Part shown: piece after piece, positions 1-10,930 of the stretch
Layout of the letters: every line of letters starts with the position of its first letter
Numbering within the stretch: position 1 is the stretch's first letter
Assembly: GCA_014155875.1 (NCBI GenBank)
Contig: JACEFZ010005141.1
Location: forward strand, 866,001-930,000
Direction: 5' to 3'
DNA length: 64,000 nt
From: Cepaea nemoralis
Taxonomy: Eukaryota; Mollusca; Gastropoda; Stylommatophora; Helicidae
The notes under the pieces: model-generated
The model's input: only the letters and a program-made list of their open reading frames with translations
Told to the model about the DNA's origin: nothing
The model's database searches: none
Made by a program: the position numbers and the translations under genes

Positions 1-383
1 TTTTGAATATCTTGGGTCATTGATTACCAACAACGGTGACACAATGAATGAATGAATGAATGAATGAATGAATGAATGAATGAATGAATGAATGAGAGCA
101 ACTAAACATTCAAGGCAAAGATCTGTGAATAATAAAGAACATATACTGCCAGAAAACAGCAGGCATAAGAATCAAAAACATTTTAGAAACATTTCAGAGC
201 ATAAAGAAGTGTGTCAGACAAGGCTTTGTAATGTCTCCTGATTTGTTCTCATTGTACAGTGAGCATATAATGAGATCTACAGAAAATATGCCAGGGATCC
301 TGGTTGATGAACATAATATAAATTACTTATGTTATGGTGATGACACTGTCTTGATAGCAAACAAATCAGAAGGAACCACAGGA
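1..383 (+). pseudogene. Family B non-LTR reverse transcriptase fragment with AATG repeat
   Basis: Positions 1-50 read FEYLGSLITNNGD, the start of the RT thumb. An AATG/ATGA microsatellite follows at about 43-95. From 185 to 380 the palm reads VMSPDLFSLYSEHIMRS, then NINYLCYGDDTVLIANKSE, the catalytic YxDD box written YGDD. The order of pieces is scrambled and stops interrupt them, so this is dead. It stops where the family A element begins. Confidence 0.7.
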
Positions 384-3300
384 AATAGCCGCCTTGGGAG
401 CATTTACCACAATGCAGCTCGCCGTAAACAATTTGTTTAGGAAGCCTGTGATCTGGCATACGAGTTAAGTGACCAGCCCAGCGAATCTAATTTTTCATTA
501 GTAGAGTGTGGATACTGGGCATGGATGCTCTTTCTAGAACTTCAGTGTCTGAGATCTTGTCTTGCCATTTAATCTTCAATAGCTTCCTAAGGCAGACTGT
601 GTGGAAGTGGTTTAATTTCCTAGCATGTCGCTGATAAACAGTCCATGTTTCACAAGCATATAGCAGTGTGGATAATACAACTGCTTTATAGACTTTCAGC
701 TTTGTTTGCAGGCTTATTCCATTTCTGTCCCATACATTCTTGTACAGTCTGCCAAAGGCCGCGCTGGCCTTGGAGATTCTTGCATTCACTTCGTCATCAA
801 TTGTGGCAGTTTGTGACACGGTGCTGCCAAGATAGGTGAATTTGTCCACAACACTTAGTCTATGAACGTTCACCTTGTTATTCGGCATGGTGTGATTATT
901 TCCTGGAGCTGGCTGGTACATAACTACAGTCTTCTCCAAGTTGATATTGAGCCCAAAGTTGGCACAGGCATATGAGAAAGCTGAAACATTGTGTTGCATG
1001 TCTGCCTCTGAGTTGGCATATAGAGCGCAATCATCAGCAAACAGCAGTTCTCTAATGGTGTCGCTGTTAGTCTTGGTTTTGGCTTTCAGTCTTCTGAGAT
1101 TGAACAACTTTCCATCCATGCGGTAGTTGATGTCTATTCCAATAGTCACTGTTCTCGAAGGCATTCGTCAGCATAGCTGAAAACATAAGGCTGAACAGTG
1201 TTGGTGCCAGGACACATCCTTGCTTCACTCCATTGGTGACAGGAAAGGGCTCAGACAGTTCACCACTTTCCTGTACTCTTGCCTGCATACCATCATGAAA
1301 TAGCCGCACTATTTGGGCAAACTTTTGTGAACAGCCACATTTCGCCATAATCTTCCACAGTCCTTCTCTGCTGACTGTATCAAAAGCCTTGGTAAGGTCA
1401 ATGAAAGTGGAGAACATTTCAGAGTTCTGTTCCTGACATTTCTCTTGCAGCTGCCTTGCAGCGAAAATCATGTCAACAGTTCCTCGTTCTTTTCTGAAGC
1501 CACACTTGACTCTCAGGAAGAAGACCTTGATCGAGATGGGCCGTGAGGCGATTGAGAAGAATTCTGGCGAGTATCTTCCCTGCGATTGAGAGCAAGGAGA
1601 TGCCTCGGTGGTTGTCACAGGATTGGCGGTTTCCTTTACGTTTGTAAAGGTGGACTATTGACGCGTCCTTGAAATCTTGTGGCATGGTCTCGTTCACCCA
1701 TATGTTTGTAAAGACTTGGTGAAGCTGCTCTATTAGGACCGGCCCACCTGCCTTGTATATCTCTGCTGGGATGGAGTCAGGACCAGGCGCCTTTCCACTT
1801 GAAAGTTGCTGGATGGCTTTGTTTACTTCCACTATGGTTGGCAGGTCATCAAGTGTATCATTAGTGGGAACTTGAGGAAGGCAGTTGATGGTTTCATCAT
1901 CGAAGAAAGAAGTTGCAATTAGGATGTTGCTGAAATGTTCTGCCCAGCGTTGAAGGATTTCTTTCTTATCGGTGACCAATGTTCCCCCATCTGCACTGAG
2001 GAGGGGAACTATGCCTGGTGATGGAGGACCGTAGACCGCTTTCAGTGAGTTGTAGAAGTTTTTCATATCATGTCTGTCAGCAAAGCCTTGAATTTCATCA
2101 GCTTTGTTGCTCAGCCAGGAGTCCCGCATGTGCCGAAGTTTCTGCTGCACTACTCTCCGAATGTTATTGAAGGCATCTTTTTTTTATGTTGACTTCGGGT
2201 CATTCAAATGTGCCTTGAGGAGAAGATGTTTCTCGGCCAGCAATTGGTTGATGTCTTCAGAATTTTCATCAAACCAGTCTTTATGCTTTCGGGGGGCTGG
2301 CCCAGGATTTCCATAGCAGCTGTTGTAAATTATGTCCTTTAGGGCTCTCCACTCTGTTTCCACATCCTGTTTAGCTGCAGCATTTGGCTTGAGGCGGTCT
2401 TCCAGCATGGTTTCAAACGACAGCTGCATTTTATTGCTGTTTAGGCGGGTGACATTTAGTTTTCTTTGCATTTTTACCCCTTGAGGACGCCGTGGTGGTT
2501 TGATGTGTATGTTTATTTTCGAGATAATGAGACGATGGTCTGTCCAACATTCGGCACCACACATGGATTTTGTCACCTGAACGTCTTGTCTGTCACTCCT
2601 CCTGACGATGACATAGTCAATGAGGTGCCAGTGTTTCGAGCGAGGGTGCATCCATGATGTCCTATTTCTCGTGGGAAGACAGAAAATTGTGTTGGTGATC
2701 AGGAGATCATGTTCGGCACAGGTCTGAAGGAGGAGGAGTCCCATTGCTGTTACAATTTCCGACTCCGTACTTTCCAATGATGCCACTCCAAGAGGCGGTG
2801 TCCTTGCCTACTCTGGCATTGAAGTCCCCAAGGAGTATAAGTTTGTCTCCTTTGGGAACAGATGTTAATACGTTGTGCAGGTCTTCATAGAACTTGTTTT
2901 TGACGTCATCTTCATTTGTCATGGTTGGTGCGTAGACACTCACGATGGTTGCATGCTTCTTTCCTTTCAGCAGGGGTAACTTAATAGTCATAAGCCTGTC
3001 ATTTATAGCCTTCGGAAATTCAGCTAGTTTGCCAACCAGGGCCGACTTAATGGCAAATCCCACACCGGATTGGCGTCTTTCCTCGCTTTTCCTTCCACTC
3101 CAGAAAAATGTGTAGCCGGCACCTACTTCACAGATTTGGCCTTCTTCTGCAAGTCGTGTCTCGCTCAAGGCTGCAATGTCGATGTTGTACCTGCCCAGCT
3201 CTCTCCCAATCAGTGCTGTTCGTCTCTCAGGGCCCGACGCAACGTCTCTGTCAAGTAGGGTACATACGTTCCAAGTTCCGATTGTCAAGAGAATATGGTT

Positions 3301-3905
3301 AGCTCTTTTAGCTTTGCCTGTTTTTACTTTGTTTGTATGTCAACTGCAGTATAGGGTACCCACCAACCGCGGCTAGCTGGTTAGATAATGATGGAGCAGA
3401 CAATGTTTAGGGCACCTTTTCTAGCCCCTTCCTCATGCTATGGAGGTGAGCAGTGCTTTCCTATAGAGGACTGCTCAGTCACTCCGGGGGCTGCCGAATC
3501 CCACTGCTGCTCCGGTCAGTAGAAGATGACCATATGGTCTGAGCCATCTGTGTGCAGGTCTGCGACTACGACTGCCAGTGTACCCACGCCTGCCACTTCG
3601 CCGCTCACCCATCGCCATAGGGCTTGAAGGTGATATATGAAGTTGGATGAAGAATGACTTGCACGATGAATTGGATTAAAGTGAGGAAGAGTTGCACAAT
3701 TCGTCGACCTCACTCTCTCGCCTGAGTCCATCTGAGTCCAGTGGCAAGACAAGTCAAGACGACTGGAGATGAATACAGGTACAGTGGATGACCAGGGCGC
3801 TCTATGTGCCTTGCCGTGCTCATTACGTTCCACAACGCTTTGCAGGTAAACGCCATCTTGCCTGTTGAATCATCAGTGATTTCATCCGTGCAGAACATCA
3901 TATAC
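384..3905 (-). mobile_element. Family A RTE-like non-LTR retrotransposon, decayed copy
   Basis: Reading on the minus strand, this copy has a 5' leader (about 3905-3290), an APE endonuclease (GTWNVCTLLD, LSETRLAEEG, LLGDFNARVG, WTDHRL), a linker, and a reverse transcriptase (GISLLSIAGKILARILLN, FIDLTKAFDTVSREG, NGVKQGCVLAPTLFS, LLFADDCALYA). It is cut by frameshifts near 1150, 1500 and 2750 and lacks the C-terminal zinc finger, stopping at about 384. Its leader extends some 390 bp beyond the point where the intact copy at 35 kb begins, so it keeps 5' sequence that the intact copy lacks. Confidence 0.85.
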
Positions 3906-4150
3906 AACAATAAGAAAGAGACAAATAGCTTTATTTGGTCATGTCATGAGAAGAGAGGCATTGGAGAACATTGTGATAACTGGAAAGATCGAGAGGAAGA
4001 GAGGCAGAGGCAGACCAAGAGAAATTATGCTGGATGGATTGGGACGGTGGCATGGAGGAATATCATCAGCAGAGTTGATCCAGAAAAACCAAAGACCGAG
4101 ATCTGTGGGAAGTCATGAAAGCCTATGCCAGCCGCATGGCATTTGTTGAT
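3906..4150 (+). pseudogene. Family B retrotransposon 3' end fragment
   Basis: Across frames it encodes IRKRQIALFGHVMRREALEN, then ENIVITGKIERKRGRGRPRE and LDGLGRWHGG, the conserved C-terminal tail of family B polymerases (compare 25378-25626). It is only the last fifth of the polymerase and is not functional. Confidence 0.7.
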
Positions 4151-4159
4151 GAAGATATT

Positions 4160-4645
4160 ATTTTGCAACAAGTGCGGAAATTCACATTTCTAGGCACATG
4201 GATAACATTAGATGGAAGATGCATCATGAGAGATAAAGAACAGAATTGGACAAGCAAAAACTGCATTCTATCAATTGGAGAACATTGTATGTGATAATTC
4301 CTTGAAATTGGAAGTTAGAAAAAGAATTCTTGCATGTTTCATAGAACAGTGTTAACATACAGCTGTGAATCCTGGATAAATAGTAAACGAGTGAAAAAAA
4401 TCCCTAGAAGCCTTAATATGTGGTTTTATAGAAGAATGCTGAAAATTTCTTGGACAGCCAAAATAAGTAATCTGGACAATTTGAGGAAGGCTAAATCGCC
4501 AAGACAACTTTTCACAAAATTCAGAAAGAGGCAGTCATCATTTATTGGCCACATTATGAAAAGACAAAAACTAGAACATGTGACAATTAAAGAGATTTGT
4601 GGAGGGAGACAGAGGATTACATTGAGAGAAGATTCTTAACAGTCT
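4160..4645 (+). pseudogene. Family B-like retrotransposon 3' fragment
   Basis: It begins with VRKFTFLGTWITLDGRC, the thumb region, and continues RKRILACFIEQC, LNMWFYRRMLKISWTAKISN and KFRKRQSSFIGHIMKRQKLE. It is a second, diverged 3' piece in tandem with the preceding one. It has several frameshifts and ends about 130 bp before the nesprin exon donor at 4780. Confidence 0.7.
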
Positions 4646-4780
4646 TGTATTATGGCACAGAAAAGTGTCAACACATGAAATGATCCATTCTTCGGAGATC
4701 ACAATTTCTGGAGCAGCATGTTTGCCCATAATCTGATTATGAGGATCAAACTGCACAATATCTATAAATATATTCCTCAC

Positions 4781-4948
4781 CTTGTGTTTACGTAAAAGAC
4801 TGTCTGTGTCATCTTCATTGTCATCTAATATATTCTGGGCGGTGTCCAACCACTCCTCCAACTGCTGCTGCCGTTGCTGACATAACCGCCATAGTCTGGC
4901 CATGGTTTCAAGCTGTCTTTCCCACTCTTTAGCACTGCTTACAACATT
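4781..4948 (-). CDS. SYNE1: Nesprin exon: spectrin-like rod ending KHK (last in window)
   Basis: It has 56 codons, phase 0. It starts NVVSSAKEWERQLETMARLW, continues with a glutamine-rich turn and LEEWLDTAQNILDDNEDDTD, and ends SLLRKHK. The acceptor is TTACATACAG and the donor is AAG|GTGAGG. The next exon would lie left of this window. The intron before this exon is the longest here, 12.5 kb, and holds the 7.4-17.2 kb transposon block. Confidence 0.85.
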
Positions 4949-4949
4949 C

Positions 4950-5429
4950 TGTATGTAAGTGGTACAACATGTTTAAACTTGTACATATTCTCAATTAAAA
5001 GATCTATAGTTGTTTATTTTTTTTTTATTTTCTCCAGTTTTATTTCTTCTTTTCTGTATAGTCTAGTAACTTATGTAATTATATAGTCACAAAGAACTCC
5101 GTGTTTTTGCAGCTGATAATATATTAGAAACTATTTAGCTCCAATGTAAAGTTTGCAATTAAATAGTGAATTCTAATGTGGTATAACTGACTGTGGTAAG
5201 CAGGTCTGTAATATTGTCTCTTGACTGAAAACGTGATTCACAATTCTGTATACCGTGTTTAAAACACAGTCTGTGTCTTAGCTGATAAGTGTCAGCTCTA
5301 CGTGCCAGGCAGGCAGAAAAAGAAGTAGCCCTGAAACTTACAAGGCACTCTTCTGTACCATTTGTTAATTTGTGCTATGGATTATTCACAAAATTAAATA
5401 ACTAGCCGTGAAGTTAGTTGCATGTCATT
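4950..5429. other. Intron, nothing recognised
   Basis: AT-rich intron sequence with a poly-A/T stretch near 5020. No coding similarity or repeat structure was identified. Confidence 0.5.
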
Positions 5430-5645
5430 TTACAGGATGTGCCATCAAATCCAGCATTATTTGGCTGTTTGTGATTTAAAAGACAAGTCTATGTTCAGTA
5501 GTTTGCCATTGTTTTCTGAATGACTGAACTCATACCATTGTATTAAAATCAATCAAGGTGTTCTGCTTCCAAATCACCCGCAGCTGTGTTTTGAATGCAG
5601 TATGCAGGATTGTGAATCCCTTTTGTAAACTCTTCGCCATAAAGC
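5430..5645 (-). repeat. SINE group S1, copy
   Basis: Read on the minus strand it holds the group S1 body: CAGCTGTGTTTTGAA-like tRNA part, the AATGGCAAACTACTGAA block and an end near ATCCTGTA. The same blocks recur at 5885, 6150, 39925, 55660 and 56864. It is diverged, with no intact B box. Confidence 0.6.
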
Positions 5646-5768
5646 CGGCTCAAACATGAGGATTCACTAAATGGAAGAAGAAGTGCTAGTCTAATAGAGT
5701 ACTTGATGTTTTAGTACTATTGTGAAATGGGGAAATGATGTTTTTGAATAGTATGAAATACTGGTTAT

Positions 5769-5862
5769 CATCATAATCATCAAGTCTCTGTTACATGGCA
5801 TAGGAGTTCATAGATCATCATAATCATCAAGTCTCTGTTACATGGCATAGGAGTTCATAGAT
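5769..5862. repeat. Direct tandem duplication, 47 bp x 2
   Basis: Two identical 47-bp units (5769-5815 and 5816-5862) containing AGTCTCTGTTACATGGCATA. Identity is complete, so the duplication is recent relative to its surroundings. Confidence 0.85.
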
Positions 5863-5884
5863 CCCAGTCCTTGCTGCTTTTAAT

Positions 5885-6130
5885 ATTAATAATATTTAAT
5901 GAGATAGTCTCCATGGCAAAGAGTTTGCGGTTTGTAATTCTGTATACCAGTGTTCAAAACACAGATGCATGCAGTTTGGCAGCAGACCGCGTTGCGTTGG
6001 TATCGGTGCAGGTTGTTCAGAAAGCAATGGCAAACTACTAAACGTAAATATGCCAAGAGATCACAGCGGCAGAAATGCTGGTGTTGACTACGATGTCCTG
6101 TAAAAAGGATATGCAAGCAATAAAAAATAA
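5885..6130 (+). repeat. SINE group S1, copy
   Basis: The copy contains a tRNA-like head (GGCAAAGAGTTTGCGG; GTGTTCAAAACAC resembling a B box), then AGAAAGCAATGGCAAACTAC and the GTTGAC...TCCTGTAAAAAGGATATG end with an AAATAAA-rich tail. Confidence 0.65.
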
Positions 6131-6149
6131 ATGAGATAGCCGGCAACGT

Positions 6150-6315
6150 GGTGATGGGGTTATGGACGCAGTTCGTGATCCCGCATAGCGCGTTCGAAAC
6201 ACAGCTGCAGACGATTTGGCAGTAGACTGTGTTGCGTTGGATTTTTACAAAATGGTAAAGGTGCCAGTCGTTCAGAAAGCAATGGCAAACTACTGAACGT
6301 AAACTTACCAAGAAA
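6150..6315 (+). repeat. SINE group S1, partial copy
   Basis: This second S1 copy lies directly after the first, with the box GCGTTCGAAACAC, a good Pol III B-box match, and the AGAAAGCAATGGCAAACTAC block. It is truncated before the usual ATCCTGTAAAGGATATG end. Confidence 0.6.
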
Positions 6316-6504
6316 TCATCATATGCATTTCCGACTGCGTATGACATCATGACTTTTCATAGTTTGCCATCTTTATTAGCCTATATCATTTGTGCACTGG
6401 CACTGTTTCATGCCACTGCTAAGGATGTCAAAGTATGATGTGGATAATATCTAATCTTGATAAGATTAATGTAATCCTGAAATTTAAAAAAAGGTTGCTT
6501 AAAA

Positions 6505-6725
6505 GTCAACAAGGTCGACTTCATTGCACCAGGCTTTTATCCCATATGGCTCAGTCTCATTCCGCAGTGCAGAAAGAATCACACAAAGCATGAACTCCAT
6601 AGCTCCAGCGACGACCCTCAGGAGTCTCCGGAAAAATGCACTCGTAAGCCGAAGGATGCGGCTCGGAATCAAACCAAGAACATTCAGAGCACGAGTCAGA
6701 CGGCTTGACCACTTTGCCACGGATG
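6505..6725 (-). repeat. SINE group S2, tRNA-derived
   Basis: On the minus strand it starts GTGGCAAAGTGGTCAAGCCG (A box) and has GGTTTGATTCCGAG (B box) about 45 bp later, the layout of a leucine or serine tRNA-derived SINE. The 3' part includes TTTTCCGGAGACTCC and AGCCATATGGGATAAAA. A partial copy is at 19650. Confidence 0.75.
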
Positions 6726-6860
6726 CTGTTTACATTAGTCAGATTGTGTTGTACTTTGAGATATTTATCTTCTAATCTCACACGAGGAAACTGGCTGAAT
6801 ATGGTACAAACGAGTGGGCTTCAAATGAAAACCTTAATTTTTTTTTTAAATTATTTTTTG

Positions 6861-6862
<2 letters not shown>

Positions 6863-6899
<37 letters not shown>
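6863..6899 (+). repeat. Poly-G run, 37 bp
   Basis: An uninterrupted G homopolymer preceded by an A/T run. It lies in the same intron as the 14331 run. Confidence 0.95.
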
Positions 6900-6900
<1 letters not shown>

Positions 6901-7090
6901 ATATTCTGGAATAATAAAGAACAAATGTATCATTTTTCGATGTAGCCATCACTGCATTCAATGCAAGTCCTCCAGTGCCGATAAAGTGCTTGGATTCCTG
7001 TAGACTAAACTAATCTGGTATCACTACTCAGTGTGCCTGACCCGGTCGTGAATAGTCTGTCACAGAAGTCACGCCATTTTGAAACTTCCT

Positions 7091-7220
7091 ACTTTAATGC
7101 TGATAAATAGGATGAATTTTTATAGCCTATACAACATTACCTGTCTTTAGTATATTAATGTTAAACCACTTTAATGCTGACAAGTAGGATGAATTTTTAT
7201 AGCCTATACAACATTACCAA
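7091..7220. repeat. Spaced direct duplication, period 77 bp
   Basis: A block of about 50 bp beginning ACTTTAATGCTGA and ending CCTATACAACATTACC occurs at 7091 and again at 7168, with two or three mismatches. Confidence 0.75.
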
Positions 7221-7435
7221 TATCCCCACATGCGTAACAAGCAGGAAAACTGACAAAACTGGGGAAAATTCATGGGATAGGCAGTCTATTATTGAAAGTG
7301 CACAGCAGATGTAAAAATATTTAGTGGGGGTTCATATATATAATTACCAGAAGGGAAGTTGTTGGTGAGGTGACATTGCACTGTTTAGTTGTTTCCTCAT
7401 AAAATTAATCTAGACAACTACCTCTTTCCCACTTG

Positions 7436-10198
7436 TGGGTATGTTGTTTGTCCATCAAGAATGATGATGACCACTCAATTCATCCAGTGGGGTTGAAAGT
7501 ACGGAGCCGTGAGTTCTAAGATGGCTGATAATGTTCTTTGACAATGTGGACAAAGAATGCTTGACGTTGCAGGAGGGGGATCTTCTGCAGTGGTTTTTCT
7601 GTCCAGCCTTTTCTTCACAGCTCTTGCACTCCTGGTTGCTTCACAAGTGACTGCACCCTTGTGTAATGATGTACGCCAAGAATTTCGGTTTTTGGCAGCA
7701 GTCTACCAGGTGTTAAGATGAATTCCAAAAGCTATCAGGGAGATTTTCAGAGTGTCTTTGAAGCATTTCCTCTGGCCGCCTTGGCAGTGTTTACCACAAT
7801 GCAGCTCACCATAAAAAACATTGTTTAGGGAGCCTGTGATCTGGCATGCGAGTTAAGTGACCAGCCCAGTGAATCTGATTCTTCATTAGTAGAGTGTGGA
7901 TACTGGGCATGGACGCTCTTTCTAGAACTTCAGTGTCTGGGATCTGGTCTTGCCATTTAATCTTCAATAGCTTCCTAAGGCAGACTGTGTGGAAGTGGTT
8001 TAATTTCCTAGCATGTCGCTGGTAAACAGTCCAAGTTTCACAATCATACAGCAGTGTGGATAATACAACTGCTTTATAGACTTTCAGCTTTGTTTGCAGG
8101 CTTATTCCATTTCTGTCCCATACATTCTTGTAAGTCTGCCAAAGGCCGCGTGGCCTTGGAGATTCTTGCATTTACATTGTCATCAGTTGTGGCAGCTTGT
8201 GACACAGTGCTGCCAAGATAGGTGAATCTGTCCACAACACTTAGTCTATGACCATTCACCTTGATAGTTGGCATGGTGTGGTTATTCCCTGGAGCTGGCT
8301 GGTACATAATTACAATCTTCTCCAAGTTGATATTGAGCCTAAAGTTGGCAGAGGCATATGAGAAAGCTGAAACATTGTGTTGCATATCTGCCTCTGAGTT
8401 GGCATATAGAGCGCAATCATTAGAAAACAGCAGCTCTCTGACGGTGTCGCTGCTAGTTTTGGTTTTAGTTTTCAGCTTTCTGAGATTGAACAACTTTCCA
8501 TCCATGCGGTAGTTAAAGTCTGTTCCAATGTCATTGATCTCGAAGGCATTCATCAACATAGCTGAAAACATGAGGCTGAACAGTGTTGGTGCCAGGACGC
8601 ATCCTTGCTTCACTCCATTGGTGACAGGAAAGGGCTGAGACAGTTCGACATTTTCCTGCACTCTTGCCTGCATACAATCATGAAATAGCCGCACTATTTG
8701 GACAAACTTTTGTGAACAGCCACATTTCGCCATAATCTTCCACAGTCCTTCTCTGCTGACTGTATCAAAAGCCTTGGTAAGATCAATGAAAGTGGAGAAC
8801 ATTTCGGAGTTCTGTTCCTGACATTTCTCTTGCAACTGCCTTGCAGCGAAAATCATGTCAACAGTTCCTCGTTCTTTTCTGAAGCCACATTGACTCTCAG
8901 GAAGAAGACCTTGATCGAGATGGGCTGTTAGGCGATTGAGAAGAATTCTGGCGAGTATCTTCCCTGCAATTGAGAGCAAAGAGATGCCTCAGTGGTTGTC
9001 ACAGGATTGGCGGTTTCCTTTACGTTTGTAAAGGTGGACTATTGACGCGTCCTTGAAATCTTGTGGCATGGTCTCATTCACCCATATGTTTGTAAAGACT
9101 TGGTGAAGCTGCTCTATTAGGACCGGCCCACCTGCCTTGTATATCTCTGCTGGGATGGAGTCAGGACCAGGCGCCTTTCCACTGGAAAGTTGCTGGATGG
9201 CTTTGTTTACTTTCTCTATGGTTGGCAGGTCATCAAGTGTATTATTAGTGGCAACTTGAAGAAGGCAGTTGATGGTTTCATCATCGAAGAAGGAAGTTGC
9301 ATTTAAGATGTTGCTGAAATGCTCTGCCCAGCGTTGAAGGATTTCTTTCTTATCGGTAACCAATGGTCCCCCACCTGCACTGAGGAGGGGAACTATGCCC
9401 GGTGATGTAGGACCATTGGCTGCTTTCAGTGAGTCGTAGAAGTTTTTCATATCATGTCTGTCAGCAAAGCCTTGAATTTCATCAGCTTTGTTGCTTAGCC
9501 AGGAGTCCCGCATGTGTCGATGTTTCTGCTGCACTACTCTCAGAATGTTAATGGCATCTTTTTTATGTTAACTTTGGGTCATTCAGATATGCCTTGAGGA
9601 GAAGATGTTTCTCGGCCAGCAATTGGTTGATGTCTTTGGAATGTTCATCAAACCAGTCTTTAAGCTTTCAGGTGGCTGGACCCAGGGTTTCGATTGCAGT
9701 GTTGTAAATTATTTCCTTTAAGGCTCTCCACTCTGTTTCCGCATCTTGTTTAGCTGCAGCACTGGGCTTGAGAAGGTCTTCCAGCATTTTTTCAAACAAC
9801 AGCTTAATTTTTTTGCTGTTTAGGTGGGTTACATTTAGTTTTTTTTTTGCATTTTTACCCCTTGAGGACGCTGTGGAGGTATGATGTGTATGTTTATTTT
9901 TGAGATAATGAGACGATGGTCTGTCCAAAATTCGGCACCACACATGAATTTTGTCATCCGAACTTCTTGTCTGTCACTCCTCCTGATGATGACATAGTCA
10001 ATGAGGTGTCAGTGTTTTGAGTGAGGGTGCATCCATGATGTCCTATTTCTTGTGGGAAGACGGAAAATTGTGTTGATGTTACAATTTCTGACTCCATACT
10101 TTCCAATGATGCCACTCCAAGAGGTGGTGTCCTTGTCTACTCTGGCATTGAAGTCCCCAAGGAGTATAAGTTTGTCTCCTTTGGGAACAGATGTTACA
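7436..10198 (-). mobile_element. Family A RTE-like retrotransposon, 5'-truncated decayed copy
   Basis: The 3' terminus is present: GTTGTTTGTCCATCAAGAAT at about 7445 is the reverse complement of the end of the intact copy. Moving right come the C-terminal tail, RT (LLFSNDCALYA, with the FADD box mutated to FSND), GVKQGCVLAPTLFS, FIDLTKAFDTVSREG, the linker, and part of the endonuclease (LLGDFNARVDKD). It breaks off at about 10198. Frameshifts lie near 8100, 8985, 9540 and 9950. It is dead. Confidence 0.85.
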
Positions 10199-10229
10199 AA
10201 TATTTTGCTATGAATTATCATGCAAAGAG

Positions 10230-10930
10230 TGAGAAAGAAAATACAACCTGAAATAGGAGAAGAACAAATGTGGGTTTGTAGAAGGAAAAGGTACAGTAAA
10301 TGCTGTGTATATGCTGCGTTCAGTAATTAAACATTTTATAGAAGTAAACAAAGATAAACATCTCTGCTTTATTGATTACACAAAGGCTTTCGATAGAGTA
10401 AGACATGTCAACATGGCAGAGATGTTTGCAGATCTACAAATTAATGGGAAAGACATATATTGGAAACAACAAGCTACCACAAGGATTGATAACGAAGTGG
10501 GACAATATCAGCCCATTAAGATAGGTGTGAGACAGGGATGTGTAATGTCTCCAGATCTTTTTTCCGCTATACAGTGAAAATATTTTCAGAAATGTAGAAG
10601 ATATAAATGGAATCATGATCAGAGGACGAAACATCAATAACATTAGATACGCAGATGATACAGTCTTGATTGCAGACAATAAGCAGGATCTGCAACAATT
10701 AGTAGATGCAGTTGTTGCACACAGTGAACAACTAGGGTAGAATTAAATTATAAAAAGACACAGATTACGGTCATCACTAGGAAGAACGAAATACCACAAT
10801 GTAATATACAAGTAAATGAGAATATTCTTCAACTAGTGAATAGGCACAATTATCTCGGAACAGTCATAACATCTGAGGGGAGATGCCTTGAAGAGATTAG
10901 ACCAAGAATTGCTATGGCGAAAGTACGCGC
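10230..10930 (+). pseudogene. Family B non-LTR reverse transcriptase, 5' half of interrupted copy
   Basis: It encodes a frameshifted CGFVEGKGTVNAVYMLRS-type motif, then EVNKDKHLCFIDYTKAFDRV, VGQYQPIKIGVRQGCVMSPD, NINNIRYADDTVLIADN (intact YADD) and YLGTVITSEGRCLEEIR. It is interrupted at 10930 by a mariner and resumes at 13140. Confidence 0.8.

Noticed and set aside
231..440. A host gene with an RT-like domain
   Set aside because: The palm fragment is broken on both sides and matches family B copies elsewhere in the window.
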